From positions 62,001 to 126,000 of the forward strand of contig JAJEHF010000066.1 of the NCBI GenBank assembly GCA_022823865.1: a DNA stretch of 64,000 bases, read 5' to 3'. The DNA is from Bryobacterales bacterium (lineage in GTDB: Bacteria; Acidobacteriota; Terriglobia; Bryobacterales; UBA6623). The notes below the pieces were generated by a model. It ran no database searches. It was not told the origin of the DNA and worked only from the letters and a program-made list of their open reading frames with translations. Shown one piece after another: positions 28,391-37,404 of this stretch (position 1 is its first letter; the number at the start of each line of letters is the position of its first letter). A program made the position numbers and the translations under genes.

Positions 28391-28744
28391 CGCGGGCCTG
28401 CAGGTTCGAGTTCCGTTCCGCGCAGCGGAGAGCCGCCAGCCGGGAACCGGTAATCCATGATGTGCGGCGACGCCCCTCGCGGGGATCTAGCAGCGCGGGT
28501 CTGAGCGGCGCTACAACTCCTCGAGATGCTCATCAGCGAAGCCTTCGCCATTGTAGTGGCGGGCAGCCAACGTAACTCTACGTGGCGCCGTAACAGGGGC
28601 GAGACCGTCCCAGCCAGCCGTGCTGCGTGGGTGCCTTCGATCTTGGGCGCGCGTGAGGTCGGGGTCGCGCCCGCCGCCCGCAATTTTCGGTTGCGCCCGG
28701 AGCGAGTGTGGTTTAATATCGTTCCACCGGAAGGAGGGATGGTC
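28391..28744. other. 354-bp intergenic region between divergent genes
   Basis: No supported gene is seen here. Open frames on both strands lack signals. The last ~60 bases carry the promoter and ribosome binding site of the gene at 28745. Confidence 0.5.
28691..28719 (+). promoter_or_regulatory. Putative sigma-70-type promoter
   Basis: TTGCGC at 28691-28696 and TAATAT at 28714-28719 are separated by 17 bp, followed by a strong AAGGAGG ribosome binding site at 28731-28737 in front of the gene at 28745. Confidence 0.5.
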
Positions 28745-29194
28745 ATGAAAAGTACATTCCGTCTCACGATCCTCTTGCTAACGCTGGCGTGCGGGATGGC
28801 GCTGGCCGTGCCCCGCCTGACTGAGGTTGTGCCCGACGCCGTTGCGCCCGGCGGAACGGCTGTGGCCAAGGGTTCGGATCTCGCCCAGCCCACCGTGGAC
28901 AGGCTCTACATCACTGCCGGCGGCACCGATGTAGAGGTTGAGATTACCGAGCAGACCGCTGACGCGATCACGTTCAAGGTGCCCGATGGCACAGAGATGA
29001 AGCGCTATCGGTTGATGATTCTCACCGGCGGTGCCGGCGCCGCCTACATGGAGCAGCCGATCGCGTTGGAGATCGTCGATGAGGCGACCGCCAAGCAACG
29101 CGCTGAAGAGGGCGATGTCGAACTCGAGATCATCGACGCCGAGCCTGCCGAAGAGGCCGAGCCCGAGAACAATCGCAGGAGAAGGAACAACTAG
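28745..29194 (+). CDS. Small secreted protein with IPT/TIG-like domain
   Basis: This 149-residue protein starts with a clear signal peptide (MKSTFRLTILLLTLACGMALA). It continues with PRLTEVVPDAVAPGGTAVAKG, the opening of an IPT/TIG immunoglobulin-like fold, in which a conserved Pro and Gly precede a turn. The domain ends near residue 115. The tail is very acidic and then basic (EEAEPENNRRRRNN), probably disordered. The ATG at 28745 is chosen because AAGGAGG at 28731-28737 is spaced correctly for it; the ATG at 28739 is too close. It has its own likely promoter and converges with queG. The function is unknown; an envelope or scaffold role is possible. Confidence 0.72.
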   Translation: MKSTFRLTILLLTLACGMALAVPRLTEVVPDAVAPGGTAVAKGSDLAQPTVDRLYITAGGTDVEVEITEQTADAITFKVPDGTEMKRYRLMILTGGAGAAYMEQPIALEIVDEATAKQRAEEGDVELEIIDAEPAEEAEPENNRRRRNN

Positions 29195-29198
29195 GCGC

Positions 29199-30290
29199 TC
29201 ACTCCGCGCCGGGTGATTCTCCTTCGGTTTCGCGCTGCAGCTTGGCTAGCGCCCACTCGGCATGTTCGCGCACGAGCGGCTGGCCGGATCGCGCCAGCTT
29301 CTTCAAGGCATCTTGGAACGACACGTTGCCGCTGTTGCCCATCGCCACCGCAACGTTTCGCAGGAATCCCGCGTAGCGGCTGCGCTGGATCGGTGAGCCC
29401 CCGAACCGGGCGTTGAACTCGTCCTCGCTCAGTTCGGCGATTTCCGCCAAGCCGGGTGTCGCGTTCTCCGGCGCGAACGAAGGCTCCTCGCTGGTGGCTG
29501 CCCGCCGCGGGCTGTTCCAAGGGCAGACATCTTGGCAGATGTCGCAGCCGAACAGGTGCGAGCCGATGGCCTCCCGGTGCTCGGCCGGTATGGGACCGCG
29601 CAGCTCGATGGTCCAGTACGAGATGCACAGCCGCGAGTCCAGGGCGTACGCGGGGCCTGCACCAGCCTCGACTTCGACCAGGGCATCGGTGGGGCAGGCG
29701 TCGATGCAGCGGCGGCAGGTGCCGCAGCGGTACGGCGCGTCATCGTCGGGCTCGAACTCCAGCGAGGTCAAGATCTCCCCGAGGAAGAACCACGAGCCGA
29801 GCCGCTCGTCGATGAGGCAGCAATTCTTGCCGATCCAGCCCAGCCCCGCGCTGCGGGCATAAGCCCGCTCCAGCAGCGGCGAGGTGTCGACGCAGACCTT
29901 GCACTTCACTCCGCTGCCGTACTCGCGGCGGATCCAGTCCGCCAGCTCCTGCAAGCGGGACTTCATCAGGTCGTGGTAGTCCTCGCCCCAGGCGTACCGG
30001 GAGACCCAGCCCTGCCCTCCGGCTTCGAATTCGGTCGAGTAGGGATCCGGCGTGTTGTAGACCTTTCCCAGGCAGATCACCGACCTGGCCGATGGCAGCA
30101 GGGAGCGTGCGTCGGCGCGCAGCTCGCCCCGCCGGCCCGCAAGGTAGGCCATTTCGCCGTGATAGCCCTGCTCTAGCCACTGCGGGTAGAACATCGCCTC
30201 CAGCGTTGGCCCCGGTGTGGCCACGCCCGCGAGTTCGAAACCGAGCTCGCGCGCCCGCTGCTTCAGGCCAGAAGACGATTCCAGTGCCAT
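29199..30290 (-). CDS. queG: Epoxyqueuosine reductase
   Basis: QueG is the cobalamin- and iron-sulfur-dependent enzyme that reduces epoxyqueuosine to queuosine in tRNA. Two ferredoxin-like clusters are visible: CGTCRRCIDACPTDAL and CDICQDVCPWN. The N-terminal cobalamin-binding half includes GYHGEMAYL and the conserved DTSPLLERAYARSAGLGW. HEAT-like helices end the protein (LVREHAEWALAKL). Length of 363 residues is normal. The gene is divergent from the radical SAM gene at 30533, with 242 bp between them. Confidence 0.94.
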   Translation of the reverse strand: MALESSSGLKQRARELGFELAGVATPGPTLEAMFYPQWLEQGYHGEMAYLAGRRGELRADARSLLPSARSVICLGKVYNTPDPYSTEFEAGGQGWVSRYAWGEDYHDLMKSRLQELADWIRREYGSGVKCKVCVDTSPLLERAYARSAGLGWIGKNCCLIDERLGSWFFLGEILTSLEFEPDDDAPYRCGTCRRCIDACPTDALVEVEAGAGPAYALDSRLCISYWTIELRGPIPAEHREAIGSHLFGCDICQDVCPWNSPRRAATSEEPSFAPENATPGLAEIAELSEDEFNARFGGSPIQRSRYAGFLRNVAVAMGNSGNVSFQDALKKLARSGQPLVREHAEWALAKLQRETEGESPGAE

Positions 30291-30532
30291 GCCGTCGCGC
30301 TGAGGCGGCCGCTGGGCTGCCGTTCAGCCCACAATACTGCCATAGAGCAGCCAATTCTTGCGATTCGGAAATTTGCCGGAATTCTCGGTTGCGCCAGCCT
30401 AGCACCGTGTAGACAATTAACCTTGGTGTGATTCTGTTGCCGGATCGATCGGCGACAGGTTCTTGGCTTGCTGGCGCGACGGGCTGAATCGGCCGGGCGC
30501 AGCGACAAGCAGATCTGAGCGAGGAGAGACCA

Positions 30533-32638
30533 GTGCAACGACCGGTGAAGTATCTAGAAAAGGGCCTGACCGAGGTGGCGCGCGCTGGCTGGAAGGTGGC
30601 CCGCAAGTTGGACGCCCGCAAGGAGGCCAACCCTGCCTTTACGCCCGCTTGGTCGGAGAAGCCCATGCTCAAGTCGTGGGAGAAGAGCAAGCCGCCGCTG
30701 GGCTGGCCGCGGCAGACCGACTCCCTGTGTCCGAAGTGCGTGCGCGAGGCTCGCGAGGTGATCCTCAGCGGCGAGGTGGACTATTCCATCCTCAAGACCG
30801 AGAAGGTCGGCGAGGTCAAGGCCACGATCGTGCAGCGCGGCAACGAGATCTGGATGGTCAAGGATTGCCCCATTCACGGCAAGACCGAAGATGTGATGGC
30901 GATTGACGCCAAGTTCTTGGAGCACATCGAGGCCCAGTTCCCCGGACGCGATATTCGCGCCCACAACGACGAGGAACTGCACAACCATGGCTCTTCGAGC
31001 GTGAAGTTCGGCCGCGGTGCGGTGCTGACCGTCGATCTCACCAACCGCTGCAACATGATGTGCGACCCGTGCTTCATGGACGCCAACCAGGTCGGCTTCG
31101 TCCACGAGCTCGAGTGGGAAGAGATCAAGACGATCCTCGACAACGCCATCCAGATCAAGCCGCGCCGCCAGATGTCGGTGCAGTTCTCGGGCGGCGAGCC
31201 GACGATGTCGCCGTACTTCCTCAAGGCCGTGCAGTACTGCCGCCAGATCGGCTACAACTCGGTCCAAGCCGCGACCAACGGCATTGAGTTCGCCAAGAAC
31301 CGCGAGTTCGCCGAGGCCGCCGCCGACGCGGGCATGCGCTACGCCTACCTGCAGTTCGACGGCATCGGCAACGAGCCGAACCAGCACCGCAAGATCGGCA
31401 ATCTGTTCGACGTCAAGATCAAGGCGATCGAGAACATGCACGATGCCGGCATCGAGATCGTGCTGGTGACCACGCTGGTCAACAACGTCAACAACGAGGA
31501 GGTCGGCCCGATCATCCAGTTCGCCAGGGACAACCCCGGCCGGATCGCCTTCATCGCCTTCCAGCCGGTGTCGTTCACCGGGCGTGACGAGGAGATCACC
31601 GACGAGCGCCGCATGCGCCAGCGCTACACGCTGAGCCACTTGGCGCACGACGTCAAGAAGCAGGTCGGCATCACCGAGCCGACGCGTGACTGGTTCCCCA
31701 TCTCCGTGATGGGCAGCTTCGTGGACGCGGCCGACTTGGCGCACGGGCCGCAGGCCCAGTGGGGCCAGGTCAGCTGCGGCTGCCACCCCAACTGCGGCGT
31801 CGGCACCGCCTTGATGATCAACAAGCAGACCAAGGACATGTCGCCCGTGGCGGAGTTCATCAACGTGCCGCAGTTCGTGCAGGACATCCGGCGCGTCACC
31901 GATTCCGGCCGGGGCAAGCTGGCGTCCAATGTGCAGATGGCGCTGGCGTTGTTGAAGAACTACAACCCGGCGAAGGCCCCCAAGGACTTCTCGATGTTCG
32001 ACTTGTTGAAGAAGTTCGACAAGTCGTTCTCGCTGAGCGGCAAGAGCTACGGCAAGGGCACGGCCCGGCGGAACGATCCGTGGAACTTCCTGTTCGTGGC
32101 GGGCATGTGGTTCCAGGATCTGTTCAACTACGACTTCCGACGCACCGAGATGTGCGTGATCCCGTACGGCACGCAAGAGGGCGAGATCTCCTTCTGCGCC
32201 TATAACACGGGCATCGGTTGGCGCAACATCATCGAGAAGATGCACATGACCGCCACGCTGTCGAACTGGTACGGCGAGCACGGCCGCCACAAGATCTATG
32301 CCGGCGGCCGCAAGGTGGACGAGATCACCCACCTAAGCGAGAAGCTGCACATCAACGCCGAGCATGCGGCGCGCGGAGCGCAAGTTTCCGAGGGTCCGCA
32401 GAATGCCCGCGAAGAGAAGATTGCGGCGCGTGACAAGAAGCTCCAAGCGGCGGAGGCCAGCGGCGACGAGGTGCCTGCCAGCGGCGCGCGCGACCGCAAG
32501 CTGTCAGCCGAGGAGGAAGCGCGGCTGATGAAGATGTACCGCCAGGAAGTCCTCAAGGAGCCCGTGGCGCCGGCCTTGGTCCAGATCGGCGGGGCATCCG
32601 AGGCGCCGCGCGAGACGGTCGGCACCAGCGGCGACTAG
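30533..32638 (+). CDS. Tes-like radical SAM protein (candidate membrane-spanning lipid synthase)
   Basis: This 701-residue protein has a radical SAM core with cluster motif CNMMCDPC (Cys173, Cys177, Cys180), FSGGEPT at 218-224, AATNGIEFA, YLQFDGI and FQPVSFTGR. That set of motifs is characteristic of the family of tetraether lipid synthase (Tes, MJ0619 of Methanocaldococcus). It also has an N-terminal CPKC (66-69) with CPIHG (112), a second cluster region SCGCHPNCG (415-422) and two later cysteines (541, 555). The CPxxCGLC motif that normally precedes TNRCN in this family is absent. The C-terminal ~90 residues are charged and repetitive. It starts at a GTG behind GAGGAGAG. The function is inferred; carbon-carbon coupling of lipid tails is the leading idea. 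Confidence 0.78.
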   Translation: MQRPVKYLEKGLTEVARAGWKVARKLDARKEANPAFTPAWSEKPMLKSWEKSKPPLGWPRQTDSLCPKCVREAREVILSGEVDYSILKTEKVGEVKATIVQRGNEIWMVKDCPIHGKTEDVMAIDAKFLEHIEAQFPGRDIRAHNDEELHNHGSSSVKFGRGAVLTVDLTNRCNMMCDPCFMDANQVGFVHELEWEEIKTILDNAIQIKPRRQMSVQFSGGEPTMSPYFLKAVQYCRQIGYNSVQAATNGIEFAKNREFAEAAADAGMRYAYLQFDGIGNEPNQHRKIGNLFDVKIKAIENMHDAGIEIVLVTTLVNNVNNEEVGPIIQFARDNPGRIAFIAFQPVSFTGRDEEITDERRMRQRYTLSHLAHDVKKQVGITEPTRDWFPISVMGSFVDAADLAHGPQAQWGQVSCGCHPNCGVGTALMINKQTKDMSPVAEFINVPQFVQDIRRVTDSGRGKLASNVQMALALLKNYNPAKAPKDFSMFDLLKKFDKSFSLSGKSYGKGTARRNDPWNFLFVAGMWFQDLFNYDFRRTEMCVIPYGTQEGEISFCAYNTGIGWRNIIEKMHMTATLSNWYGEHGRHKIYAGGRKVDEITHLSEKLHINAEHAARGAQVSEGPQNAREEKIAARDKKLQAAEASGDEVPASGARDRKLSAEEEARLMKMYRQEVLKEPVAPALVQIGGASEAPRETVGTSGD

Positions 32639-32740
32639 CGCATCGGCAAGGCTTCGCGGCGGCGTCTCTGCCGGGCCTCGCGGCTCGGCATGCGAAGAGG
32701 GTTTCGCTAGGTTGGCGACACGCCGTCTCCGGCGGAACCG

Positions 32741-34045
32741 CTACGCCGTGACGCTCTTGAGAATCGAACCCTCGCGGATGATCGTTTCCTCGCGCCTCGG
32801 GCCCGTCGATACGCCGCCGATCTCGATCTCGAGGCGATCCTCCAAGAACGCGATGTAGTCCTTGGCGGCACGCGGCAGCCGCTCGAACTCGGTGATCCCC
32901 GCCGTGGCACCGCTCCATCCCGGCAGTTCTTCGTAGACCGGCTCGACCTCCGCGTACTCTTCGGCGATCGCGGGCATCCAGTCGAGCGTCGCACCCTTGT
33001 AACGGTAGCCGGTGCAAACAGGAACGGTATCCAGATGGTCGAGCACGTCCAGCTTGGTGATGAACAAGGAGGACAGGTGGTTGATCGCGTGAGCGTACCG
33101 CAGCAGGGGGATGTCGAACCAGCCGCAACGCCGCGGACGTCCGGTCACGGTCCCGTACTCGGCTCCGGCCTGCCTGAGATCGTCTCCCGCCGGACCGTGC
33201 GCTTCTGTCGCGAACGGACCCTCGCCGACGCGCGTGGCGTAAGCCTTGGCCACTCCCACGATGTGATGCAGGAATCGCGGCGAAACCCCGGAACCGGTGC
33301 ACAGTCCACCGGCGGTGGCGTTCGAGGAGGTCAGGTAGGGGTATGTGCCGAAGTCGATGTCGAGCATCGTGGCTTGGGCTCCCTCGAAGAGCAGGCGCTT
33401 TCCGTCCTGGATCGCTTGGTTGAGGTACTTTCCGGTGTCGGTCACGAACGGACGCATGCGCTCGGCGAGCTCTTGGTAGCGCGCTAGCGCGGCTTCCACG
33501 TCCCAGGGCTCGTGAACGCCCAGGGCTTCCGCCACCGCGGACTTTTCAGCCGCCATCGCGCGGAAGCGGTCCGGGAAGTGGGTGGGCGACAGCAGCTCGG
33601 CGACGCGAATCCCGCGCCGCGCGACCTTGTCTTCGTAGCAGGGGCCGATGCCCCGGGAAGTTGTGCCGATGCGCCGCTTGCCGGGCGATGCCTCGGACGA
33701 GCGCTCGAGCATCGGGTGGTAGGGGAACACAACATGAGCGCGGTTGCTCACCAGCAGGCTCGATTCCACGTCCACGCCCAGCGAGCGGAGAGTGTCGATC
33801 TCGCCGAGCAGAGCTTCCGGATTGATCACCACTCCATTGCCGACCACCCCGATCTTGCCCGGTCTCAGAACGCCGCTCGGGATCAGCGAGAGCTTGTAGA
33901 CGCGGTCGGCGACCTGTACCGTGTGCCCGGCGTTGTTGCCGCCTTGGCAGCGAACCACGACGTCGTAGTGCTCGGCCGCCAAGTCAATCAGCTTGCCCTT
34001 GCCCTCGTCGCCCCACTGGAGGCCCAAGACTGCTAGGTTTGACAT
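32741..34045 (-). CDS. purA: Adenylosuccinate synthetase
   Basis: PurA makes adenylosuccinate from IMP, aspartate and GTP. The P-loop-like GLQWGDEGKGK is at the N-terminus, followed by QGGNNAGHTV, TTSRGIGPCYEDK, FEGAQATMLDIDFGTYPYLTSSN and TGRPRRCGWFD, all conserved. Length of 434 residues is normal. It is monocistronic on the minus strand and converges with the radical SAM gene. Confidence 0.97.
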   Translation of the reverse strand: MSNLAVLGLQWGDEGKGKLIDLAAEHYDVVVRCQGGNNAGHTVQVADRVYKLSLIPSGVLRPGKIGVVGNGVVINPEALLGEIDTLRSLGVDVESSLLVSNRAHVVFPYHPMLERSSEASPGKRRIGTTSRGIGPCYEDKVARRGIRVAELLSPTHFPDRFRAMAAEKSAVAEALGVHEPWDVEAALARYQELAERMRPFVTDTGKYLNQAIQDGKRLLFEGAQATMLDIDFGTYPYLTSSNATAGGLCTGSGVSPRFLHHIVGVAKAYATRVGEGPFATEAHGPAGDDLRQAGAEYGTVTGRPRRCGWFDIPLLRYAHAINHLSSLFITKLDVLDHLDTVPVCTGYRYKGATLDWMPAIAEEYAEVEPVYEELPGWSGATAGITEFERLPRAAKDYIAFLEDRLEIEIGGVSTGPRREETIIREGSILKSVTA

Positions 34046-34300
34046 AGTGATTCCGGCAAGCGCCCGGAAGCCCGGGCCGGGGGGAGAAGCGGCACAGCGG
34101 CGGAGTCCCCAAGGGCTGGGCGCCGCGACTATTCCTATCTTAGTCCCAGAGGGTCGGAGGCGGCAGGCCGCTCAATTCGCCGTTCCGATGTCGAATCGAG
34201 GCTTGGGCCAGGCCGCCGCATGCTGGCTTGGCCTCGCTTGCTGGGCCGGTAGCCCAAGCGCGAGCCGTAGGACCGAAGGCCGCCTGCCGAGCAGGGCGAG

Positions 34301-34903
34301 CTATCGCGTCGGGAGGATCACGCCGCAGGCAGCGCGGGCACCGCCCGCGCACCCTGCCACCACTCCGTCCGGGCAATAGGAGTCGGGCTGGACATGGATG
34401 ATGAAGGCACTGCCGTCCTCATCGAACAACGACAGCGGACCGTCCGAAAGGCTCACTCTGCTCGTGACCATCGAGAGCAGGCCTCCACCCTTGTCGTTCA
34501 AATGGATATTCCTCAGGTCGCCAGAATGGAACGGATGGTTGCCGTCCGGATTGGTGTTGCTGTGCGGGCCCGGGTCGAAATGGCCGCCTGCCGCCGAGCA
34601 CGGCTGGCATGCGGCCGTTTCGTGGATATGCACGGCATGGCTCCCGGCCGGAAGCCCGCCCCAGACCCGGACCATGACGTCGACCTCCTTCACGCCTTCG
34701 GGCGAAGGTCTCTCACGGAGATACGCCAAGCCCACCAACTGCACGCCGTCTGAGCAGCTGATAAGGTTGGCCACGGCGCCAAGCTCGCGGTCATCCGTCC
34801 GGTCCGAGGTCTCGGTCCCGTTCGCGCGGAGCGGAATGGGGCCTCCCAAGCAGACACTGGTCAATAGGATCAATAGCGTGGTGTAGGCGAACTGTAATCG
34901 CAT
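34301..34903 (-). CDS. sodC: Secreted Cu/Zn superoxide dismutase
   Basis: This 200-residue periplasmic or extracellular SodC has a signal peptide (MRLQFAYTTLLILLTSVCLG). Copper and zinc ligands are visible in HAVHIHE, GGHFDPGPH, NHPFHSGDL and FIIHVQP, and disulfide cysteines flank the fold (TAACQP and RAACGV). The ATG at 34903 follows an AAGGGA site; upstream codons in the open frame do not look like a signal peptide. It is divergent from nothing obvious and stands alone between purA and a gene-poor gap. Confidence 0.9.
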   Translation of the reverse strand: MRLQFAYTTLLILLTSVCLGGPIPLRANGTETSDRTDDRELGAVANLISCSDGVQLVGLAYLRERPSPEGVKEVDVMVRVWGGLPAGSHAVHIHETAACQPCSAAGGHFDPGPHSNTNPDGNHPFHSGDLRNIHLNDKGGGLLSMVTSRVSLSDGPLSLFDEDGSAFIIHVQPDSYCPDGVVAGCAGGARAACGVILPTR

Positions 34904-35584
34904 CTTGGACTCGTCCCTTCCTTCGTGCAGGCCTAGCGTGGACCAGCGACAGATCGATCGTGGCACGATCCGTACGCCCGGCCCGGCTAGAGTCTAGCGA
35001 TTGTACACAATTCGCACAGAGCCTTCGCGATCTGCAAGGCGGGAAAGTGTGGATCGGGCTCCGCATGTCGCGGCCAGAGACGGCGCACCGGCCGCAACCG
35101 GCGTGTTGCCGCAGGGGCGGTTCTCACGCGCGGCGTTGGCTCGCGAGTTGTGGGAGCGGGACGGGTGGCGCGACGCGCGCGGGAAGCCGTTCGGGCCGGA
35201 CATCCACAGCTGGGTGTGCTGCTGGCGCGCATGGCAGGTTGGCGGCCCAGCGAACGGCAGGCCCTTGCCGGCAATGAGGGGCTCAGGCGAGCGCACACCC
35301 GCCTGTAGATGATCGCGCTCGGGATGCAAGCGCAACGCGGCCCTTGACCGAGCTTGCACAGAGGGGCCGAATGCCGGCTCACTTTCCGCGGGGCACCTGC
35401 GTTCACTGTGACGGGTCGCTAGCTGGCCCCGAGCGGATCCAAACCGGGAACGCTCGAAGCCGATGCCGGAACGCGGCCAAGTGGGGACCGTTGATGTCTT
35501 GGCCACGCGTCGATCCGGTCCTCAGGCGACTGGGAGACCTTGGCACAGCGCCTCGAGACCGATCTGGTGGCGGCCGAGCCGTGT
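34904..35584. other. 681-bp gene-poor gap
   Basis: This is the largest gap in the window. It contains one plus-strand open frame with a possible decayed DNA-binding or transposase-like N-terminus (described separately at 35001-35312). The rest shows no domain, RNA gene or repeat that I can support. Confidence 0.5.
35001..35312 (+). pseudogene. Degenerate fragment resembling a DUF4338-type N-terminus
   Basis: The frame contains FSRAALARELWERDGWRDARGK, which resembles the helix-turn region of DUF4338 proteins (DruA and some transposase-linked relatives). Nothing resembling the rest of that domain follows. A related motif occurs at 57603-57914. Family membership is a guess from pattern. Confidence 0.25.
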
Positions 35585-37189
35585 TCAAGGCTCGGGCAAT
35601 CGCGGCGGCCCCTCCGCCCAGGCGTTCCAAAGCCGAGCCATCTCGCTGACTCGATCGGGATGATCCGCGGCCAAGTCGTGCAACTCTGTACCGTCCCCTT
35701 CGATGTCGTACAGCTCCCATGCGCGCTCGCGCACTGCGACGAGCTTCCACTGTCCCTGCCTGATCGCCCGGCCGCGGCTCCATTTCCAATACAGTTCCGA
35801 TGCCGGCTCGCGAAACGAGCCCTCAAAGACGGGCCGCAGGCTTCGGCCGTCGGGCGAGTGGACCGCTCGTTGCCCGAACTCGGATGGCTGCTCGAGTCCG
35901 GCGGCGTCAACGAACGTCGGCATCAGGTCGATCACGTGGGCCAGCTGGTCGGTCATGCCGCCAGGCTCGATGAGAGCCGGCCAGCGCGCGATCAGCGGCA
36001 CATTGATCCCACCCTCGTGATCGTGCTGCTTGTATAGCCGGAATGGGGTGTTGGAAGCATTCGCCCACCCGTACCCGTAGCTTTGGTAGGTGTCCTCGGG
36101 GCCGGGCATGACCTCTGGGACGTTGCCCGGGATGACCGGGCGGCCGTCGCGCGTGCGTTCCGGCAGGTACGGGCCCTTGCGGTCGGTCTGATACTCGACG
36201 TGGCACCCGCCGTTGTCAATCTGGAAGACCACGAGCGTGTTATCGGCCTCGCCGGATTGCTCCAACAGATCCAGCAGCCTGCCGATGCCCGCGTCCATGC
36301 GCGTGATCTGGGCGGCGTAAACCTCCATGCGGCGTTGCTGCCAAGCCTTGTGGGGCTCGTCCGACCAAGCCGGAACCTGCGGATTCCTGGGCGACAGGTC
36401 CCAAGCCGGGTTGACCGAGCCGATCTCCAGCATGCGTGCGTGCCGGTCCGCTCGGAGAGCGTCCCAGCCACGCTCGTAGCGCCCTTGATAGTGAGCGATA
36501 TCGCTCTCAAAGGCATGGAGCGGCCAGTGTGCCGCGGTGTAGGCCACGTAAAGGAAGAACGGTGCGTCCTTGGCCAGGCCGTCGCGCATGAAGTCCGCCG
36601 CGTAGTCGGTAGTGGCGTCCGTGTAGTAGAAGTCCGGGTCTAGGTAGAGGTGTTCGGCCGGCTCGTTGTCGAGCATCAGAGAGGCCGGCGTCCAGAAGCT
36701 GCAGGCCCCGAGCGTCGTGCCGAAGAATCTGTCGAAGCCGCGCTGGCAGGGCAGGCTGGCGTGCTCGCCCCCGTTCGAGAGGTGCCACTTTCCACTCATG
36801 TAGGTCGAATAGCCGCCGCTGCGCAGCACCTCCGCGAGGGTGACGACATCCTGCGAAATACTGTTGCCAGAGCTGCCAGAGGTGAGCGCCTTGGTCGTGT
36901 AGCAGCCGCTCATCAGCGATGCGCGGGTCGGCACGCACATGTTGTTGGTGTAGTAGCGACTGAAGCGCAGGCCTTGGCTGGCGAGCCGGTCAAGATTCGG
37001 TGTCTCGATCTCCCCGCCATAGCAGCCAAGGTCGGAGTATCCCATGTCGTCCGACATGATCATCACGATATTGGGCTGCTCGTGCGTCGGCTCGGAAGCT
37101 TGCTCGGAGCAGGTGGCGGCTGCTAGGGGCGCGGCCGCGCTACAGCGTTGTAAGAACTGGCGGCGGCCGATCCGCTCCGAAGAAATCAC
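35585..37189 (-). CDS. Tat-exported Cys-type sulfatase
   Basis: This 534-residue type I sulfatase has a twin-arginine N-terminus (RIGRRQFLQRCSAAAPLAAA). It has the metal site NIVMIMSDDMGYSDLGCYGG, the formylglycine motif C-V-P-T-R in MCVPTRASLMSG, and QIDNGGCHVEYQTD in the later metal-site region. The second half includes the usual GGINVPLIARWP segment. It starts at a GTG with no obvious ribosome binding site. It is the last of a five-gene minus-strand run (hisZ, hisG, ggt and two sulfatases), separated from the preceding sulfatase by 215 bp, so it may have its own promoter. Confidence 0.9.
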   Translation of the reverse strand: MISSERIGRRQFLQRCSAAAPLAAATCSEQASEPTHEQPNIVMIMSDDMGYSDLGCYGGEIETPNLDRLASQGLRFSRYYTNNMCVPTRASLMSGCYTTKALTSGSSGNSISQDVVTLAEVLRSGGYSTYMSGKWHLSNGGEHASLPCQRGFDRFFGTTLGACSFWTPASLMLDNEPAEHLYLDPDFYYTDATTDYAADFMRDGLAKDAPFFLYVAYTAAHWPLHAFESDIAHYQGRYERGWDALRADRHARMLEIGSVNPAWDLSPRNPQVPAWSDEPHKAWQQRRMEVYAAQITRMDAGIGRLLDLLEQSGEADNTLVVFQIDNGGCHVEYQTDRKGPYLPERTRDGRPVIPGNVPEVMPGPEDTYQSYGYGWANASNTPFRLYKQHDHEGGINVPLIARWPALIEPGGMTDQLAHVIDLMPTFVDAAGLEQPSEFGQRAVHSPDGRSLRPVFEGSFREPASELYWKWSRGRAIRQGQWKLVAVRERAWELYDIEGDGTELHDLAADHPDRVSEMARLWNAWAEGPPRLPEP

Positions 37190-37404
37190 CGCAACATCAT
37201 AGCGCCCGCCCTGGGAGTCGGATCTAGCCGTGGCACAGGTCTGCCGGGTACCTGACCGGTCATCCCCAGAACGGGACTCTCGCGAACCGCGGACTGCCAG
37301 TCGATCCGGGACTCGATCCGCATCGAGGGCCTGTCGCGCTGCCTGCGTGGTGCTGGCTGTAGCAGCTTCCCGCCACTGAGACGGTTGCTAGCGATCGCTA
37401 CCCT

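Noticed and set aside
30554..32332. 592-codon minus-strand open frame opposite the radical SAM gene
   Set aside because: Its Val/Leu/His/Asp-rich translation is the usual mirror of a GC-rich coding strand; the plus-strand protein has clear motifs.
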